Shown one piece after another: positions 1-11,920 of a stretch of 64,000 bases of DNA. Source of the stretch: Cheilinus undulatus (Eukaryota; Chordata; Actinopteri; Labriformes; Labridae); the NCBI RefSeq assembly GCF_018320785.1, contig NC_054869.1, positions 37,475,789 through 37,539,788 of the forward strand, read 5' to 3'. The notes under the pieces are model-generated. The model was not told the DNA's origin. It made no database searches and worked only from the letters and a program-made list of their open reading frames with translations. Position 1 is the stretch's first letter. Each line of letters opens with the position of its first letter. The position numbers and the translations under genes are program-made.

Positions 1-1815
1 CAGACACAGCAGCCTGGTTGTCACTCACTCTGTCTGGACAGAACCGGACCAGCTGTCCCTCTGCCACACATCCCCAATATTTCAAAGTTTCTAAGGGTTA
101 AATGAACAGTTAATCAAAGTCACGCTTGGGGGGGTAGTCTGCAATTATCAGAAGACGGGGTATGTTGTAAACATGGCATAGTATCCCTTTTTTTGTTGAG
201 TTCTCCAGGTAGCAAAATCACGTTTCACAAAACCGGGATCCTGGCATATCCCGGTTTCTGACAACATATACATGTGCAAACAGAAACTAGGATATTCAGA
301 AAACACAAACATATAAACACAATCAGTGAGATTTATATCCTCATATTGTGGTCTGATAGTTGTGCATGGCCTGAGTTCTGACACAGACAAGTGAAATCAG
401 GATGATTTAGCACAGAGGAGTACAACTTTTTTTTGTACCATAACAAAAGTTTGACCCTTTCCCCTTTTAAAGACACATAAATTCTGGACTTTTAAAAAAT
501 TAAATGCTGGAGATGTCTGAAACATAGAGGCAGTCCTTAATTTATTAACTAGTGCTAGTAAAACATACTGTTCTTTTTGCCTAATCCAAAAAAATGTTGG
601 TGTTCATTTTCTGCTTTCTAGAGACCCATAAATCAATGATCATAAGACTCTTCTTTAACTTTTATACAGGAAAATTCTCTCTTTTTGATGATAAGTGTGA
701 ATTGTTTGTTTATTGATCATGGAAAGAGAGAGAGAGAATGGGAAAAGAGTAGTGTGCAGCACTGTCACTTTACAGTTTGATTTAGCTTTAAAACCATGCA
801 GTCAATCAAATCAGAAAGTGTAGAGATCAGATTGTGGATGAGATAGAGAAGGGTTAAAAAGCCACGTTATCAGCTCTAGACGTGCCCTCACACAGGTTGC
901 TCGGTTATGTCAGAAACATAAATCCCTGTGGCACTGGGCTGCCATGCCATTCAAACCAAGAGAGCTGAGCCGCACCATGTAATGGAAAAGCCTCACATGT
1001 CCCAGTATGCACACACACAGGGTGAATTGATTTATTCACAGGAGCATGCCTATCTCCATTTTGATAGGTAGAAAGTAGGAATAAGTGCAAATACCGTATA
1101 CAGGGGTATTAAAAAATAGCCACGGTATTGCTTTAATTACCGTCATTAAGATGAAGCCATGTAATGAGTGCATGTTTTTGAATAAATGCCTTTAAATATG
1201 TGTCCCTCTCTACCAGCAGCACCACTGCCAGTGTGGGAAGATGCTTTAACATGATAAATGAAATCTTTCTTATGATTTCATTTAAATTTAGCAAATGATG
1301 AAGGAGCTCAGAGCTATACTGGCGCATTTGAATTTGTGCATGGAGCAAAATGACCTGGCTCCCTGGCACGGCGCTAGCACAGTAGTCCTGGCTAAAGTCA
1401 AAGTGTTAAAGTACACTGCTGTCTGTAATGTGGTCCACGGTATTGTGAGTTTACAGAACACCTGAATTTTTCTTTCTGTGTGTAGATCAGTGATGAGAAA
1501 GGTTAAAGTTAAGGCTATAAATAACCACAGGTGCTGCGTACCTAAATATCAATTTATTGCTATGTGTTATATGTATGATTTTAGAAGTGTACCATGACAC
1601 CGTCCCATAGTTGGTTTTAAATAGCCAGATCAATGGTTACTCATGCAAAAGCATAGATTGTTCACCTCGGTTAAGGACCCCAGACCAGTTTATGTTAAGA
1701 GAGCTTGAACAGTTATATCCCTAGTCCAAAGGGATTTTTTAAATCATTTCAAAATCTTCTTGCATGTTGTATTTAACAAATGGTGTGGGTATGTGCTTGT
1801 TTTTCTATGTCCCAG
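1..1815. other. Probable rimoc1 intron, no exon recognised
   Basis: This AT-rich stretch precedes the first rimoc1 exon in view. I looked for an exon encoding the missing N-terminal part of RIMOC1, ending in phase 0 before the exon at 1816, and found none. It therefore reads as intron, with the first exon(s) upstream of the window. Positions about 1090-1135 and 1430-1450 carry similar ACGGTATT-type words, perhaps an old repeat. Otherwise I see nothing. Confidence 0.5.
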
Positions 1816-2948
1816 GTGATCCTTGACATCACATTTTATGAAGAGAATAAACTGGTGGATCAGGAGTTTCCTGAAGACTGTTCACCGTATAAAATCCAGC
1901 AGCTGCTGCAAGACCTGACTGAGCCTGAAGTTTTGGCAGGGAGGCTAGCTCCAGCACAAGAAGTGAGTATATGAGTATCTCTAACTAGTTTGTGCAGTGG
2001 TTTACCCGTTTCATACAATGTTTCATTCTCTATGAGGCAAAGAGATGTGTAAGAGTATGAAAGATAAACACTGTTGTTTGCATAAGATCATGTTTGTTTG
2101 CTCTCCTTTTCTGGTATATCAGTCGTTCTAGTAAATGGCTGATTCCACTGTAGTTTTCTCTATGCTTTCTAATTTTATAAACACATTTGTGCACTTTGAC
2201 ATTCATGCCACAGTATGACAGCAATCTACACATGTATTTTTCTGTAACAGGTGCAGTCTGTGTTGGGCTTAGAGCTGTTAGAGTGCCTCTATTGGAGGCG
2301 GGGAGCTCTGCTGTACATGTATTGCCACACCCTTCACCAACGAAAGCAGTGGATCAAGAAGAACAAGGACACATTCCTGAAGGTAAAACTGCAATCTGCA
2401 AGTTTCCTTTTTTTGAACTGATAGACTGATTATGCCAAGCATGTTTTTTTAAAATAAACATCTGACTGTTTATATTGTAATTCAGTGTATTCAGGAGGGT
2501 GTACGCTACCTGATGCGGATGCTGCAGGTGAGAAACTCTGTTAAGCTCAATGATGGGGTGGTACTCCATGACCCTGCTACAGCAAGCTTCTTGTCTGAAG
2601 GTAAAAATGTTTTTCAGTATTCTCAAATAACAAATTTTTGTTGTTGCAATGTTTCAGTTTAAAAAGATGGTTTACTTAATCATTCACATTTTCTACTTAT
2701 GATTTTAATAAGGCATCTTCTCTGACACCCACCTGTTGACGATGATGTACATCGGTGAAATGTGTTTCTGGGCAGTCAAGTATGAGGACTGCAGCGCTGA
2801 AACAATGGATCGCAAAGAAGATCGCCTCCAGTTTCGGGACATTGGCACGCAGATCCTCAACAAATATGTGCTTGCTTGTGAGGGCCCCTTACAGGGCCAA
2901 GGCTGGAACACAGAAAATGCCAAGGAAATCCTTAGTATTTTACAGTGA
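1816..2948 (+). CDS. rimoc1: rimoc1 (C5orf51 homologue), last four coding exons, 5'-partial
   Basis: Exons 1816-1962, 2251-2382, 2486-2600 and 2713-2948 splice in frame, all with AG acceptors and GT donors, to 209 residues and a TGA stop. The product matches RIMOC1 (C5orf51/UPF0600), which binds RAB7A and helps stabilise it through the MON1-CCZ1 exchange factor during damage-induced mitophagy. Recognised family landmarks are FYEENKLVDQEFPED near the start, LECLYWRRGALLYMYCH in the second exon, and GIFSDTHLLTMMYIGEMCFW across the last junction, ending WNTENAKEILSIL. The human protein is about 294 residues, so about 85 N-terminal residues should lie upstream. There is no signal peptide or membrane segment; the protein is presumably cytosolic. 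It lies 1.06 kb upstream of fbxo4 on the same strand, as in mammals. The family call comes from remembered similarity, not a search. Confidence 0.9.
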
Positions 2949-3400
2949 AGCTAACTGCTGCTGTGCTGTAGCTGCCCTCAGGCACAGATCAAGTTCAGTA
3001 TTCAAATGTGTGTCAACCCCAAATAAAAATGGAGCCCATCAGGAGGGGTGTTTTGTGTTGAAAGGTTAAGGGGAGGCACTGGGTAGAAAATGTATTTCAT
3101 GGAAAGAGTCTATGGATTAGTGTCGACAGGCAACCTCATTCCAATGCCAAATGGCCCAGGCCAAAGCAGGAGAATATGTTAGTATAAGATAGATGGTGTA
3201 AAACTGGCAGGGGCTGCAGAGGAGGGTGTTGATCATTTTAATTTCTTGTTTGTTTTGTTTGCCCTGTCTTGCTGAAAAAGCAGTTATCATCCTGATTCCA
3301 GACTGTTGACTGGAGCACTTATTTTGCTCTGAGAATGTGTAATAATAACATTAATATGAGTATAAAAAAGGTTATTAATAAATTGACCTTTTTTCTTTTC
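2949..3400 (+). terminator. rimoc1 3' UTR with candidate polyadenylation signals
   Basis: After the TGA there are canonical AATAAA hexamers at 3022-3027 and 3377-3382. The second is followed by a T-rich stretch. Which one is used cannot be told from sequence. Confidence 0.4.
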
Positions 3401-3879
3401 ATTTTTTAAAAGATTGTTACAAGTTTGAAGATAATCCAGCTGGAAATAAGACATTGCACAGTAACATTTTATTTATTGTTTTGTTGCCATTTTGTAATGC
3501 TTTTAATATATTATAATTGCATATACATTATATATGTATGTGTGCATAAAAAATATAAACACTAAATGCAAAGAAAGTTGTTCAAAAACTATTTGACGAT
3601 GTATTAATGATTGAAGTATGTTCATTTTTGTCATACCAGCTTTGTAATGCACCACTTGTATTCCCATTTATTGCAATTTCCATTTTTTTCTTCCACTTGA
3701 GTTATCTTGATAGTATAACTATTAATACAGAGTCAGTGTTGTTTGACGAAATCACTTTCTTTTTTATGTCGTCGTTGACAATAAACACGCGCGTTGTTTT
3801 GAGAAAAAAAGAATATTTGCATCACATTTCTACTTGCATTTTCATCAGTAGTTTCAGTAGCATTGTAGAACTGCAATAC

Positions 3880-4012
3880 CCACAACACCCCACAGCCGCC
3901 AACAACAAGGAAGTATGGCAGTAACAGGGGAACGTCAACTGTGTTGACATCTCACTGGGTCTGTTCAGCTGCATTTTAATAGTAGTTCGCACATACTTCC
4001 TCATGTGGAGTC
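3880..4012 (+). promoter_or_regulatory. fbxo4 promoter / 5' UTR with inverted ETS-like sites
   Basis: The 130 bases before the fbxo4 start carry GGAAGTATG at 3909-3917 and its exact reverse complement CATACTTCC at 3992-4000, both with a GGAA ETS core. No TATA box is evident. A CpG-containing patch (ACGCGCG) lies at about 3786. This fits a TATA-less housekeeping promoter, but the transcription start is not visible. Confidence 0.4.
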
Positions 4013-4041
4013 ATGGCAGGAAAGACACAGCAGCTCAGTGA
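4003..4041 (+). promoter_or_regulatory. Short upstream ORF overlapping the fbxo4 start
   Basis: An ATG at 4003 opens a 12-codon frame ending in TGA at 4039-4041. It overlaps the fbxo4 ATG at 4013 in another frame. Its context is weaker (CTC before the ATG, T after) than that of the main start (purine at -3, G at +4). It matters only if transcription starts upstream of 4003. Confidence 0.35.
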
Positions 4042-4829
4042 GTCCTTGGTGATCCGCAGTCTCCGGCGTTTCAGGTACAGATACCTTCCGAACAGTGGGT
4101 TAGTTGTCAAAAGTGAATCCACGTCTGTTGAAGAGACAGCAGATGAACTTCAGCCTGGATTTTTGGATAGCCTACCGGTGAGGCAAATGCGAATCATGAG
4201 TGGAAATATGTCCAATGCATTTAAATCGTACTAATGTTATACGGAGAGCCACAAGTTGCTAAATGACCAAGAGTCGAAGCAAAATGTAAAATTCATACAT
4301 CGCTGGTGTTACGGTTTTAAGTGTGACCGTAGCAACTGGCAACTTTGAGCCGAATGTTTGTGGTTGTTGTTGTTAAAACACGTTTAAACGGGGAAGAGAA
4401 GTCAGTTTCATTTGTTTTCATTTCATACATACTCTGATCGGTATTCACAACACCTAAAAAACAAAGACATTAGTTAGAACACCACGTTTTTGGCGTATGA
4501 CCACAGAGTCGTTCAGATGAAGTTGCCAGTTAACACGGTTACATTTTAAACCGCAACACCGTTCAAACAGGAAATTGGAGCAAAAATCGTGGAAAGACGG
4601 ATAATTTTATATTGATGACCGCATGGGTTTAATACTAACAAAATTAACATAAGTTTTGATATATATGATTTGTTAAATCCCAAATTTTACCCCAAACATA
4701 TTCAAGGATAGACTTAGACTTTGCTTTGCCAGTGCATGCTACTTCCTACTTCCTAATCAAGATTTAAAAAAAAAAACAAAACAAAGACTGAACCATTTCA
4801 GTTAAATGTACTGGTATATATATATAGAT

Positions 4830-4871
<42 letters not shown>

Positions 4872-7318
4872 GTGTGTGTGTGTGTGTGGGGGGGGGGGTT
4901 ACATTAGAGCCAAAGAAGAATCAAAACAACATAGGCTGTAGCATGTAAATCACTATCATTTAAAAGTATATCCCTCCTCTTAAGGTGGATGTACAGTTCC
5001 TCATCATGGCCTATCTGTCTCCTGCTGATATCTGCCACCTGGGAGCTACCAGTTGGTACTGGAGAGCAATAGTTAGGGATCGTTTACTGTGGAAATACTT
5101 CCTGCTCAGGGACATGCCATACTGGCCCTCCATTGACCATTTGAGCATGCCCCAGCTGGAGTTATTGGATGCTCCCCTAATCAATGCAGATGAGAGCCTG
5201 GATGATAGAGAAGAGGGGGAAGACAACGAGACGGAATCAAGATTCGACTACATGTCAGAGTGGGTATCTTTTATTTTGTCCTTTATTTTTTGATAACAAG
5301 GTGATGGACAGGCTTTTTACCATTGTTTCTTTTTTATCAGATACCTGAAAGCTTGTCCATCCTGCAGACAAAGATGGCTTCCTTCACGCCCAGCGTATCA
5401 GGTTGTAGCTTCATTTCTTCAGTCTCTGGTGCCCTCAGCTGAACCTCGCTACGCTATGTTTGGCCCCGGCATGGAACAGCTGGATATCTCTTTAGTCACA
5501 AGGCTCATGCATGCACCAGATGTGCTTCCTGTGTCTGGTACTCCTCACAGGCAGATAAATGGTGAGATAATGCTGATTGCTAAAGTGAAAGAACAAACTT
5601 CCTCTTTCTTTTAAAATAAATACTATAAAAAATCATCACTTAAACCAATTTTTAACTGTATATCAGAATCAGAGTCAAAAATAACAAATTCACAGGACCA
5701 AAATTTGGACATTACATTTGCTCCTGCACAGAATTTAAGCACAAAGACATATGACACAAGAAAGAAATGTGCAAAAATGCCAGTTATATGAACAATCAAG
5801 TTTAGCACAATAAGTAGAGGGAAATAATGAGTAAAATAATAAGAAATATAACTTTAACTACAAAAATATATAGTAGTATGCAAATATAAAAATTGACTCA
5901 AGCTTTTTGTATCACTTTTCTAGTTGTCTGAGTACTAAAAGTGCAGGTAACGCTTAGCCAATCACCCACTGATGGCAGAGGCTGCTATCCCATTCATACA
6001 CATTTACATGCCACTGATGCAGCTGTGGGAGCAATTTGGGGTTGTATCTTGCCCAAGTACACACTGACATGCAGCTGCAGGAGCTTCCAATCCCCAAGCT
6101 TGCGGTTGAGAGACAACTAAACCACTGCTCCCCCAGTATGACTGTGAATATGTTTACTAAATCCAAAATTTAAACAAGAAAAAAATACTTGCATTATATT
6201 TTTTTAAGTCTTCAATTACTGTATACTTAAGCTAAAATGCTGATGTAATTCAATAGTTGAAGTGATCTGTCTTACTCACATTTTGACTAAATCAGAAGGG
6301 TTTTTTTTACTGAAAAGTTGCATTATGAGTCATGTACGTTTTTTCTACCACTAGGTGGCAGTATTTGCCTTAAGATAATTTCTCACAAGTTCCTATCACT
6401 GGAGGAGTAACCAAACTAACAACAGACTCATCTGTTATTTTAGGTATTGGCTCAGGCATCAGTTACCTGTTTAATAACCAGCATAAATTTAATATCCTGA
6501 CACTGTATTCAACAAATAGGTAGGTTCTTTTCACTTTGAATTAACATATTTGCATTTTTTATTGTGTTTCCTTTTATGCAGTCATGTATTTTTCACTTTA
6601 AAGCTTTGTTTGTGTGTGTACAGGGCAGAAAGGGAAAGAGCCAGAGTGACGCAGCAGAGCATCGGTAACAAACTTTTTACTCTTGAAGGAACAGATGACT
6701 CAGGCCGGCCAATCTACATACCTGCTCCTCAGGTTCAACAAGTGTGCCAAGTCGTAGATGGTTTCATCTACGTAGCCAATGCAGAGCCTGGAAAAGGTAG
6801 GATAAGAAGAGGACATTTCTGATTGCAGCTTTGTCTTTATTTTCTGCCTCTCCATCACATAATTCATATTTGTTTCTGCTGTCTTCAAGCCTCTGAGTAA
6901 AAAACATTGTCTTCAATAGGGGAAGGTGAGTCTGAGATGGCTCAGATTCAAGCTGTGCTGAGCTCTGCCAGGGGTTCAACCTCTAGGCCTCTGCTGGTTC
7001 TCTCCTGTGTCTCCAGAGAAGAACCAGAAGCCGTCAGCAGAGACGCAGCCAGATGTCGCACCCCGTGTGTTTACATGGCAAAGAGACTCGGGCTTCCAAA
7101 ACTGGCAAATCCCTGGATGGTAACTCCTTCACATTCAATCATTTAAAAGGCTTCACCAGCATTTATGCCAATCCAGTGGTACTTTAAGGAGACTCTTTGA
7201 CTCTGTGTTCCTCTCTCTGATTCAGGTGCAGGACACCATAGCAGAATCCCTGTCAGGCCTTTTGGATGGTATTTCCTGGTTGTTGAGATGTTCTGGATTC
7301 AAACACTTTGGTAGTTAG
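4013..7318 (+). CDS. fbxo4: fbxo4, F-box only protein 4 (complete, seven exons)
   Basis: Exons 4013-4177, 4985-5259, 5341-5561, 6444-6519, 6624-6796, 6920-7119 and 7226-7318 join through GT-AG introns with consistent phases into 400 codons plus TAG; human FBXO4 is about 387. FBXO4 is a substrate receptor of SCF (SKP1-CUL1-RBX1) ubiquitin ligases; reported targets are TRF1 and, with debate, cyclin D1. Residues about 52-100 form the F-box (DSLPVDVQFLIMAYLSPADI, then WYWRAIVRDRLLWKYF), which binds SKP1. Residues 124-139 are an acidic linker (DESLDDREEGED). From about residue 165 comes the atypical small-GTPase-like domain that binds TRF1, with YAMFGPGMEQLD, NNQHKFNILTLYST, VCQVVDGFIYVANAE, RPLLVLSCVS and a final LSGLLDGISWLL. 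The start was chosen for its good context and matching length. It lies between rimoc1 and ghr, as in mammals. No frame damage was seen. Confidence 0.95.
4815..4898. repeat. (TA)n-(TG)n-(G)n microsatellite in fbxo4 intron 1
   Basis: A run of TA dinucleotides, interrupted once by GATGG, continues into about nine TG units and then a run of about ten G. It is likely polymorphic in length. Confidence 0.9.
5946..6136 (-). mobile_element. SINE-like fragment in fbxo4 intron 3
   Basis: Read on the minus strand it begins with GGGGGAGCAGTGGTTTAG, shows a tRNA-like promoter remnant, and continues to CTTGGGCAAGATACAACCCC, a hallmark word of a widespread fish SINE/LINE tail. The poly(A) end is not clear. 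I infer a degraded tRNA-derived SINE. Confidence 0.5.
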
Positions 7319-7851
7319 CTCACAACTAGTTAACTTCTGCTGCTGCCAGATGAATTAAAACCCCAGACATCACTGCTGGGTCCTCCTGACACAAAGGCAC
7401 TCTGGCATTTCCTGAGTAATCTGGACCAAATGTGCACTCAGTGTTTTTGGTTGGGAAAACTGCCAGTGAAATTTAACGAGCTGGACGAGCAACAAGACTG
7501 TCATAACTTTAATTCTCAGGGGGAAATGACAGATAACCCAACATAGGGAGCTTTTTAATTGGCAGAGACATGCAAAGCATTTGTAGGAGGTTACAGTCAT
7601 TTAAGAGTTTCAGAATTACATTAAAACCCTTTGTCTAAAACAGCTTTAGGGGAATTCATCTGTTACTTGAAGCAACAAATGGTTGTGATGATTAGCCAAC
7701 CATTAATTAGTGGCCTATTAAAGATGGAATGCTTCCTCAGTGAGTAGCAAGTTTTTGGGTGCTTGTTGGACGAGAGCAGGGATTCCCATAGTTGCGTCTG
7801 TGGTCATTAGGGGAGGCCTTAATGACAGGGGCCTCTGCAAGGCTAAATAAA
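7319..7851 (+). terminator. fbxo4 3' UTR region with candidate poly(A) signals
   Basis: Downstream of the stop, ATTAAA occurs at about 7354 and 7620 and AATAAA at 7846-7851. None is clearly favoured. Confidence 0.3.
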
Positions 7852-8459
7852 AATGTGTGCCATGCACTGCTAGCAAAGCACAGAAAAATTTGTGAGACTA
7901 CTTCCAGATAAATGTGCAGCCAACAATGGGTCTAAAGATAGATGTCATGACTTCTAAAAAAATAGACAAGGAGTCATATCTCACCCTCAGCTTCACTTGT
8001 ACAGTTGGTATCAAAAGAGGGAGCCGCACCCCCTCCATTCACCACGTCTAACTGTGTAAAATAGGTTTTTGAGTGTTAAATGATATATGTTTATCTGTTG
8101 ATGTGCAGAAGAGGTTTGAGAACCAGTGGCCTAGCTGGTTTGTACCAAAACTTGCCTCAGCAAATTTAGTTTAATTTTTAGTTTATTAAGTTTATTTGTA
8201 TTAGGGAAAATCTACAAATTAACATTAGTCTAAAGGGAGCAAAACAGCCTAGTCCCCCCCCCCGTAGTCCCTCGGCAGACAAAGGGCAACAGTAAAACAC
8301 AGATTGCACCAGTCATCCATACCCACATGCACAGCCACAATAACACATTTCATAAAGGACGGAGAACAAAATACAAATATTTAAGATATTATGTGCATAT
8401 CAAATTATCACTGGCGTCAGGCCATAACCACTTGCCTCAAAGTCTTGCAGTTTTTATCT

Positions 8460-8640
8460 TTTTTTATGTAAATCAGTGCCATTACATCTGTCAGTGGGTT
8501 TTACAAATTTTAAACCAATAAAAAGTATCAAAAGGATGCTAACAATGACCATTCAATGTTTATTCATTTGAAAAATACTGCATTTTTTTTAATTCACTGA
8601 AAAATGGTGATTTTGAAGATAGAAGGTTAAGGCCTGACGG
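8460..8640. repeat. Dispersed repeat, copy A
   Basis: The words AATCAGTGCCATTACATC, GTCAGTGGG and a tail with AAAATGGTGATTTTGAAGAT recur, diverged, at 30630-30790. The shared order shows a dispersed repeat of unknown class. Confidence 0.5.
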
Positions 8641-8644
8641 TAGT

Positions 8645-9160
8645 TTTTTGATTTTTAAATATTGTTTTAAATATTATTTTTGGGGCTTTTTTGCCATTGT
8701 TTAGATAGGATAGCTGAAGAGACAGGAAATATGGGGAGGGAGAGAGCGGGGGAGGGGGGCACCAAACAGCTCTAAGACTGGGAGTTCATCACAGCCATCC
8801 ATTCACCTTCTTCCATTTATCCAGGGCCAGGTCACAGTGGTAGCAGGCTGAATAGATCTACCCAGACATCCCTTTCCTCCACAACACTTTCCATCTCCTT
8901 CATCTCAGTTCCCTCCAGATGTCTGTACCTAGGCTCATTTTGGCATTTGAAGATCGATTGACCGGGAAATTAAAAGCTTTATCGCATTTTCCTCTTCACC
9001 ACAATGGTACAGCACAACATTCACAGCACAGCTGACACCTGTCAATTTCACTCCCTTTTACCAAGAATTGATCCAACAACCACACTATAGCCTCTATATA
9101 TGGATGCCTGCTCAACCCACTGAGCTAAACCAAGACCCAGCAGTGTTGTTAGAGTAATGC
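8645..9160 (-). mobile_element. tRNA-derived SINE split by a nested insertion
   Basis: The part at 8645-8785 (TTTGCCATTGTTTAGATAGG, then CTGAAGAGACAGGAAATATG) and the part at about 9060-9160 (ending CCCACTGAGCTAAACC, a reversed A-box) match two ends of the SINE at 11055-11238. About 270 bases separate them here. Confidence 0.55.
8785..8960. mobile_element. LINE 3'-region fragment nested in a SINE
   Basis: CCATCCATTCACCTTCTTCC followed by ATTTATCCAGGGCCAGGTCA resembles the CCATCCATTTTCTTCC...TTATCC word of a common fish LINE (RTE-like) 3' region. It interrupts the SINE around it. Confidence 0.45.
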
Positions 9161-10544
9161 TGTCAAAGATAGTTACTTAAAATCCACTTGGTGACTTCCA
9201 AGGAGAAAATGTAGATGTTTGTGCAAAGTTTCAGATTGGTTTGGAGATTGTCCCATGCTTTAATGGTGTTAAGAATAAGCAGATAGTGTAAAGTCATAAC
9301 CACACTTAGGGATATGATAATCTCCACTTAAATTAGACCTTGAAGCTCTGCTCATGTGCTCATTCATTTGTTTTAAAAATGATGTCCCGTCTTTTTTCTA
9401 ATGGTACAAAATAGGCTTTAGGCTTTTTGCTGCACTAGAACATGGTTGGTTTACAAACTGCAACAGGCCCAACTTGACATAATTCAACAGTGGAACAGCA
9501 CAGTGGGAAAATACGGTGATTACTGTTTTTGACCAACTATATATCAAGCATTTAAATTTTTTTAATGACATACTTGCAAACAAGAAATGTTTGTATTTTG
9601 TTGAATTCAAAATGATTTTCTGATGATAAATGTTTACATATTATATATGCTGCAAAATCATGAAATTTACACTGCATGCCCAAATCAGAGAGGATTGCAT
9701 ATTTTATGGTAGACTTGACAGCATAAGTCACATGAAGTCTAATCTTTCACACAGAAAGGGTCTCTGTTAACATCCAAAAAAGAAGTGATTTCTAAGCAGT
9801 AAATTAGAACTTGTACATTGAGGCTCACTGTGTGAACACTGTCTTTGTCCTATAAATGGTTTTGAGATTTACCTATTTTCCAGATGATGGATGAGTCACG
9901 CTTTGAATCTTTTACATCACTCTGTTTTAAATGTCAGATAAGCAGCAGTTAAATAACAGCAATGACTAAATTTATCTCAATAAATGAGTCATTTTTTTCG
10001 GCTTTGTCTTCATTCTTTTCTCCTTTCCTCTCAAGCTTTAAATGGTTGGCCTTTTTCTCTCTACCGGGTGAAGTAATGTGCCAGAGAGTTGCCATGTGGT
10101 TCCTTTCCTCTGAGGTCAGACCTGGCATTAAAGATAAATCCACATCTGGATGTTACTGAGCATGAAGCGTATTCTTTTAAGCCACCAGGGGGTGAATCTA
10201 GGGCTGTGTGATTGAAAAGCTTTGCCTTGGACCTGCCTAGAAGATTTTTTATGTTACATTAAATCTTACATAGTTATCAGAACCATGCAATGTATTAGCA
10301 AAGTAACAAAACTATAGTAACTAATATCAAAAAACATGCAAAACAAGTCATACAATGTTGTGATATACAGAAAACAACTGCAGGAAGTGCAGGCACACTG
10401 GAAATCCCCGGCTGTTAAGTGAAAAGTTCACCTGCTCACAGAAATGTGAAAAATAATGGCAGCTGAAAAAATGCACTTCTATTTCATTAAAGTCTTTTTC
10501 CCCAAAAATTTTTATGCAAGATAATGCTCTTTATGTGCCCTTGA

Positions 10545-10737
10545 ACTTCAGCACACACAGAGGTTGTTTTGGGTATTTGGAGGCTCCGGTCAAAAAACAA
10601 TTTTGGGTCCCTCCTCATTTTACTGAAAGCAGTTTTACTTGGTCTTTAAATGTCAGCACAGACAGGGGTGTTTGTATTCATTTGGAGACCCCAGGCAATG
10701 CACAATATGAGGCCCCTCCTCATTTAACCTGACACAC
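10545..10737. repeat. Imperfect tandem duplication, about 104-bp unit
   Basis: CAGCACACACAGAGGTTGTT...CCCTCCTCATTTTACTGA is followed about 104 bases on by CAGCACAGACAGGGGTGTTT...CCCCTCCTCATTTAACCTGA. Related GAGGCCCCTCC words recur near 20215 and, reversed, at 30985. It is part of an undetermined dispersed repeat. Confidence 0.5.
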
Positions 10738-11054
10738 CAGAAAGACTGTTTCATATATCCACTGCATGTAGTAGACATGCAAAAACATCTTCTCTGCCAA
10801 GAGAAACTGGTGTGGCTCTTTGCTGTTTTTTTAATAAAGAAATGTAGTCGAGGTCTGATTAAACTGTCGCTTCTCTACAGCTACATCTGAGCTAATCACT
10901 ACAGCAGTAGCAGCAATTATAAACACAAGCTTACTGTACAACTTGAGCCCAACAGTAACGATAGTAACATTCGTGAAGCAGGTTGTGAGAAAAGCGACAA
11001 CATTTTGCCCATCATGAAATGTTTTCAGTGTGGCTCTTTACCTTTTTTTTTTCC

Positions 11055-11238
11055 AAGACTATTTTTCTGGCTTTTTACTTTTACTTGATAGAACAGCTGA
11101 AGAGAAACAGGGAATATGAGGAAAGAGAGACACACCAAACATGCTGAGACCAAGAATCTATCCCTTGACTATTGCTTTGAAAACCAAAGCCTCTACATAT
11201 GGTCGTCTGCTCTACCCACTGAGCTAAACTGGCAGCCA
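11055..11238 (-). mobile_element. tRNA-derived SINE
   Basis: It shows the family signature GATAGAACAGCTGAAGAGAA and a reversed A-box CTACCCACTGAGCTAAAC near its right end. On the minus strand this is the tRNA head, so the SINE runs right to left. Confidence 0.55.
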
Positions 11239-11399
11239 AAATGTGGTCCAATTGATGCTAAACCCTAAAATGAAGCTGACTGGTCAGAACCCTTTGTGGG
11301 TCTGGTACAAATGTTGAAGATTGGAGCTTTGCAAGATGGATTTAAATAAAGAGGATCTGTCAAATTGTGAGAAAAAAAATGTAATGTTGACATTACAAA

Positions 11400-11920
11400 G
11401 TTGTTAATTTACAAGAAACCAAGCTCAGCGTGTTTGAGTTCATTAAGTCGTACATATACAAGAAAATTACTTCTCAAGTTTAAAAAGTTGAAAATTTACA
11501 AGAGCCAAAACTTACAATTCTTGAGATTATGGGGTGGAAAATGGCCTGTTGCATGAAAGAAAATCATACCAGATGAAGCTGTTTGCCTGCACAAATACTG
11601 AGAGAGCCTCATCAAATTCTACTTTTTACAGGGACAAACCAAGAAGTTCTTGCGATTTAGCCCAGACTCATTACAATATCATAATCATGGAGACTTATGG
11701 GAGACACTGCTGTAAACTTGGGCACTTCAGGAGAAAAAACACTCTGACAGCATCCAATTAGTGATATGAGTTTTGTTTCTCATAAATTTACAACTTTATT
11801 CTGTTGGGAATTAGGACTCTATAAAGTTGAAATTTTTACATTAATAAAGTCAAAATTTCCCTTTTTTTTAATTCTAAAATTTTCATTTCTTTTCTTTTCT
11901 CCTTTTTAAACTCAGAAATT
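11400..11920. repeat. AT-rich degenerate repeat
   Basis: Phrases of the type AAGTTGAAAATTTACAAG and ATAAAGTTGAAATTTTTACA recur irregularly in both orientations. No unit length is constant. It is a degraded simple or minisatellite-like repeat. Confidence 0.35.

Noticed and set aside
5011..5226. 71-codon minus-strand frame opposite fbxo4 exon 2
   Set aside because: Shadow of the fbxo4 coding frame.
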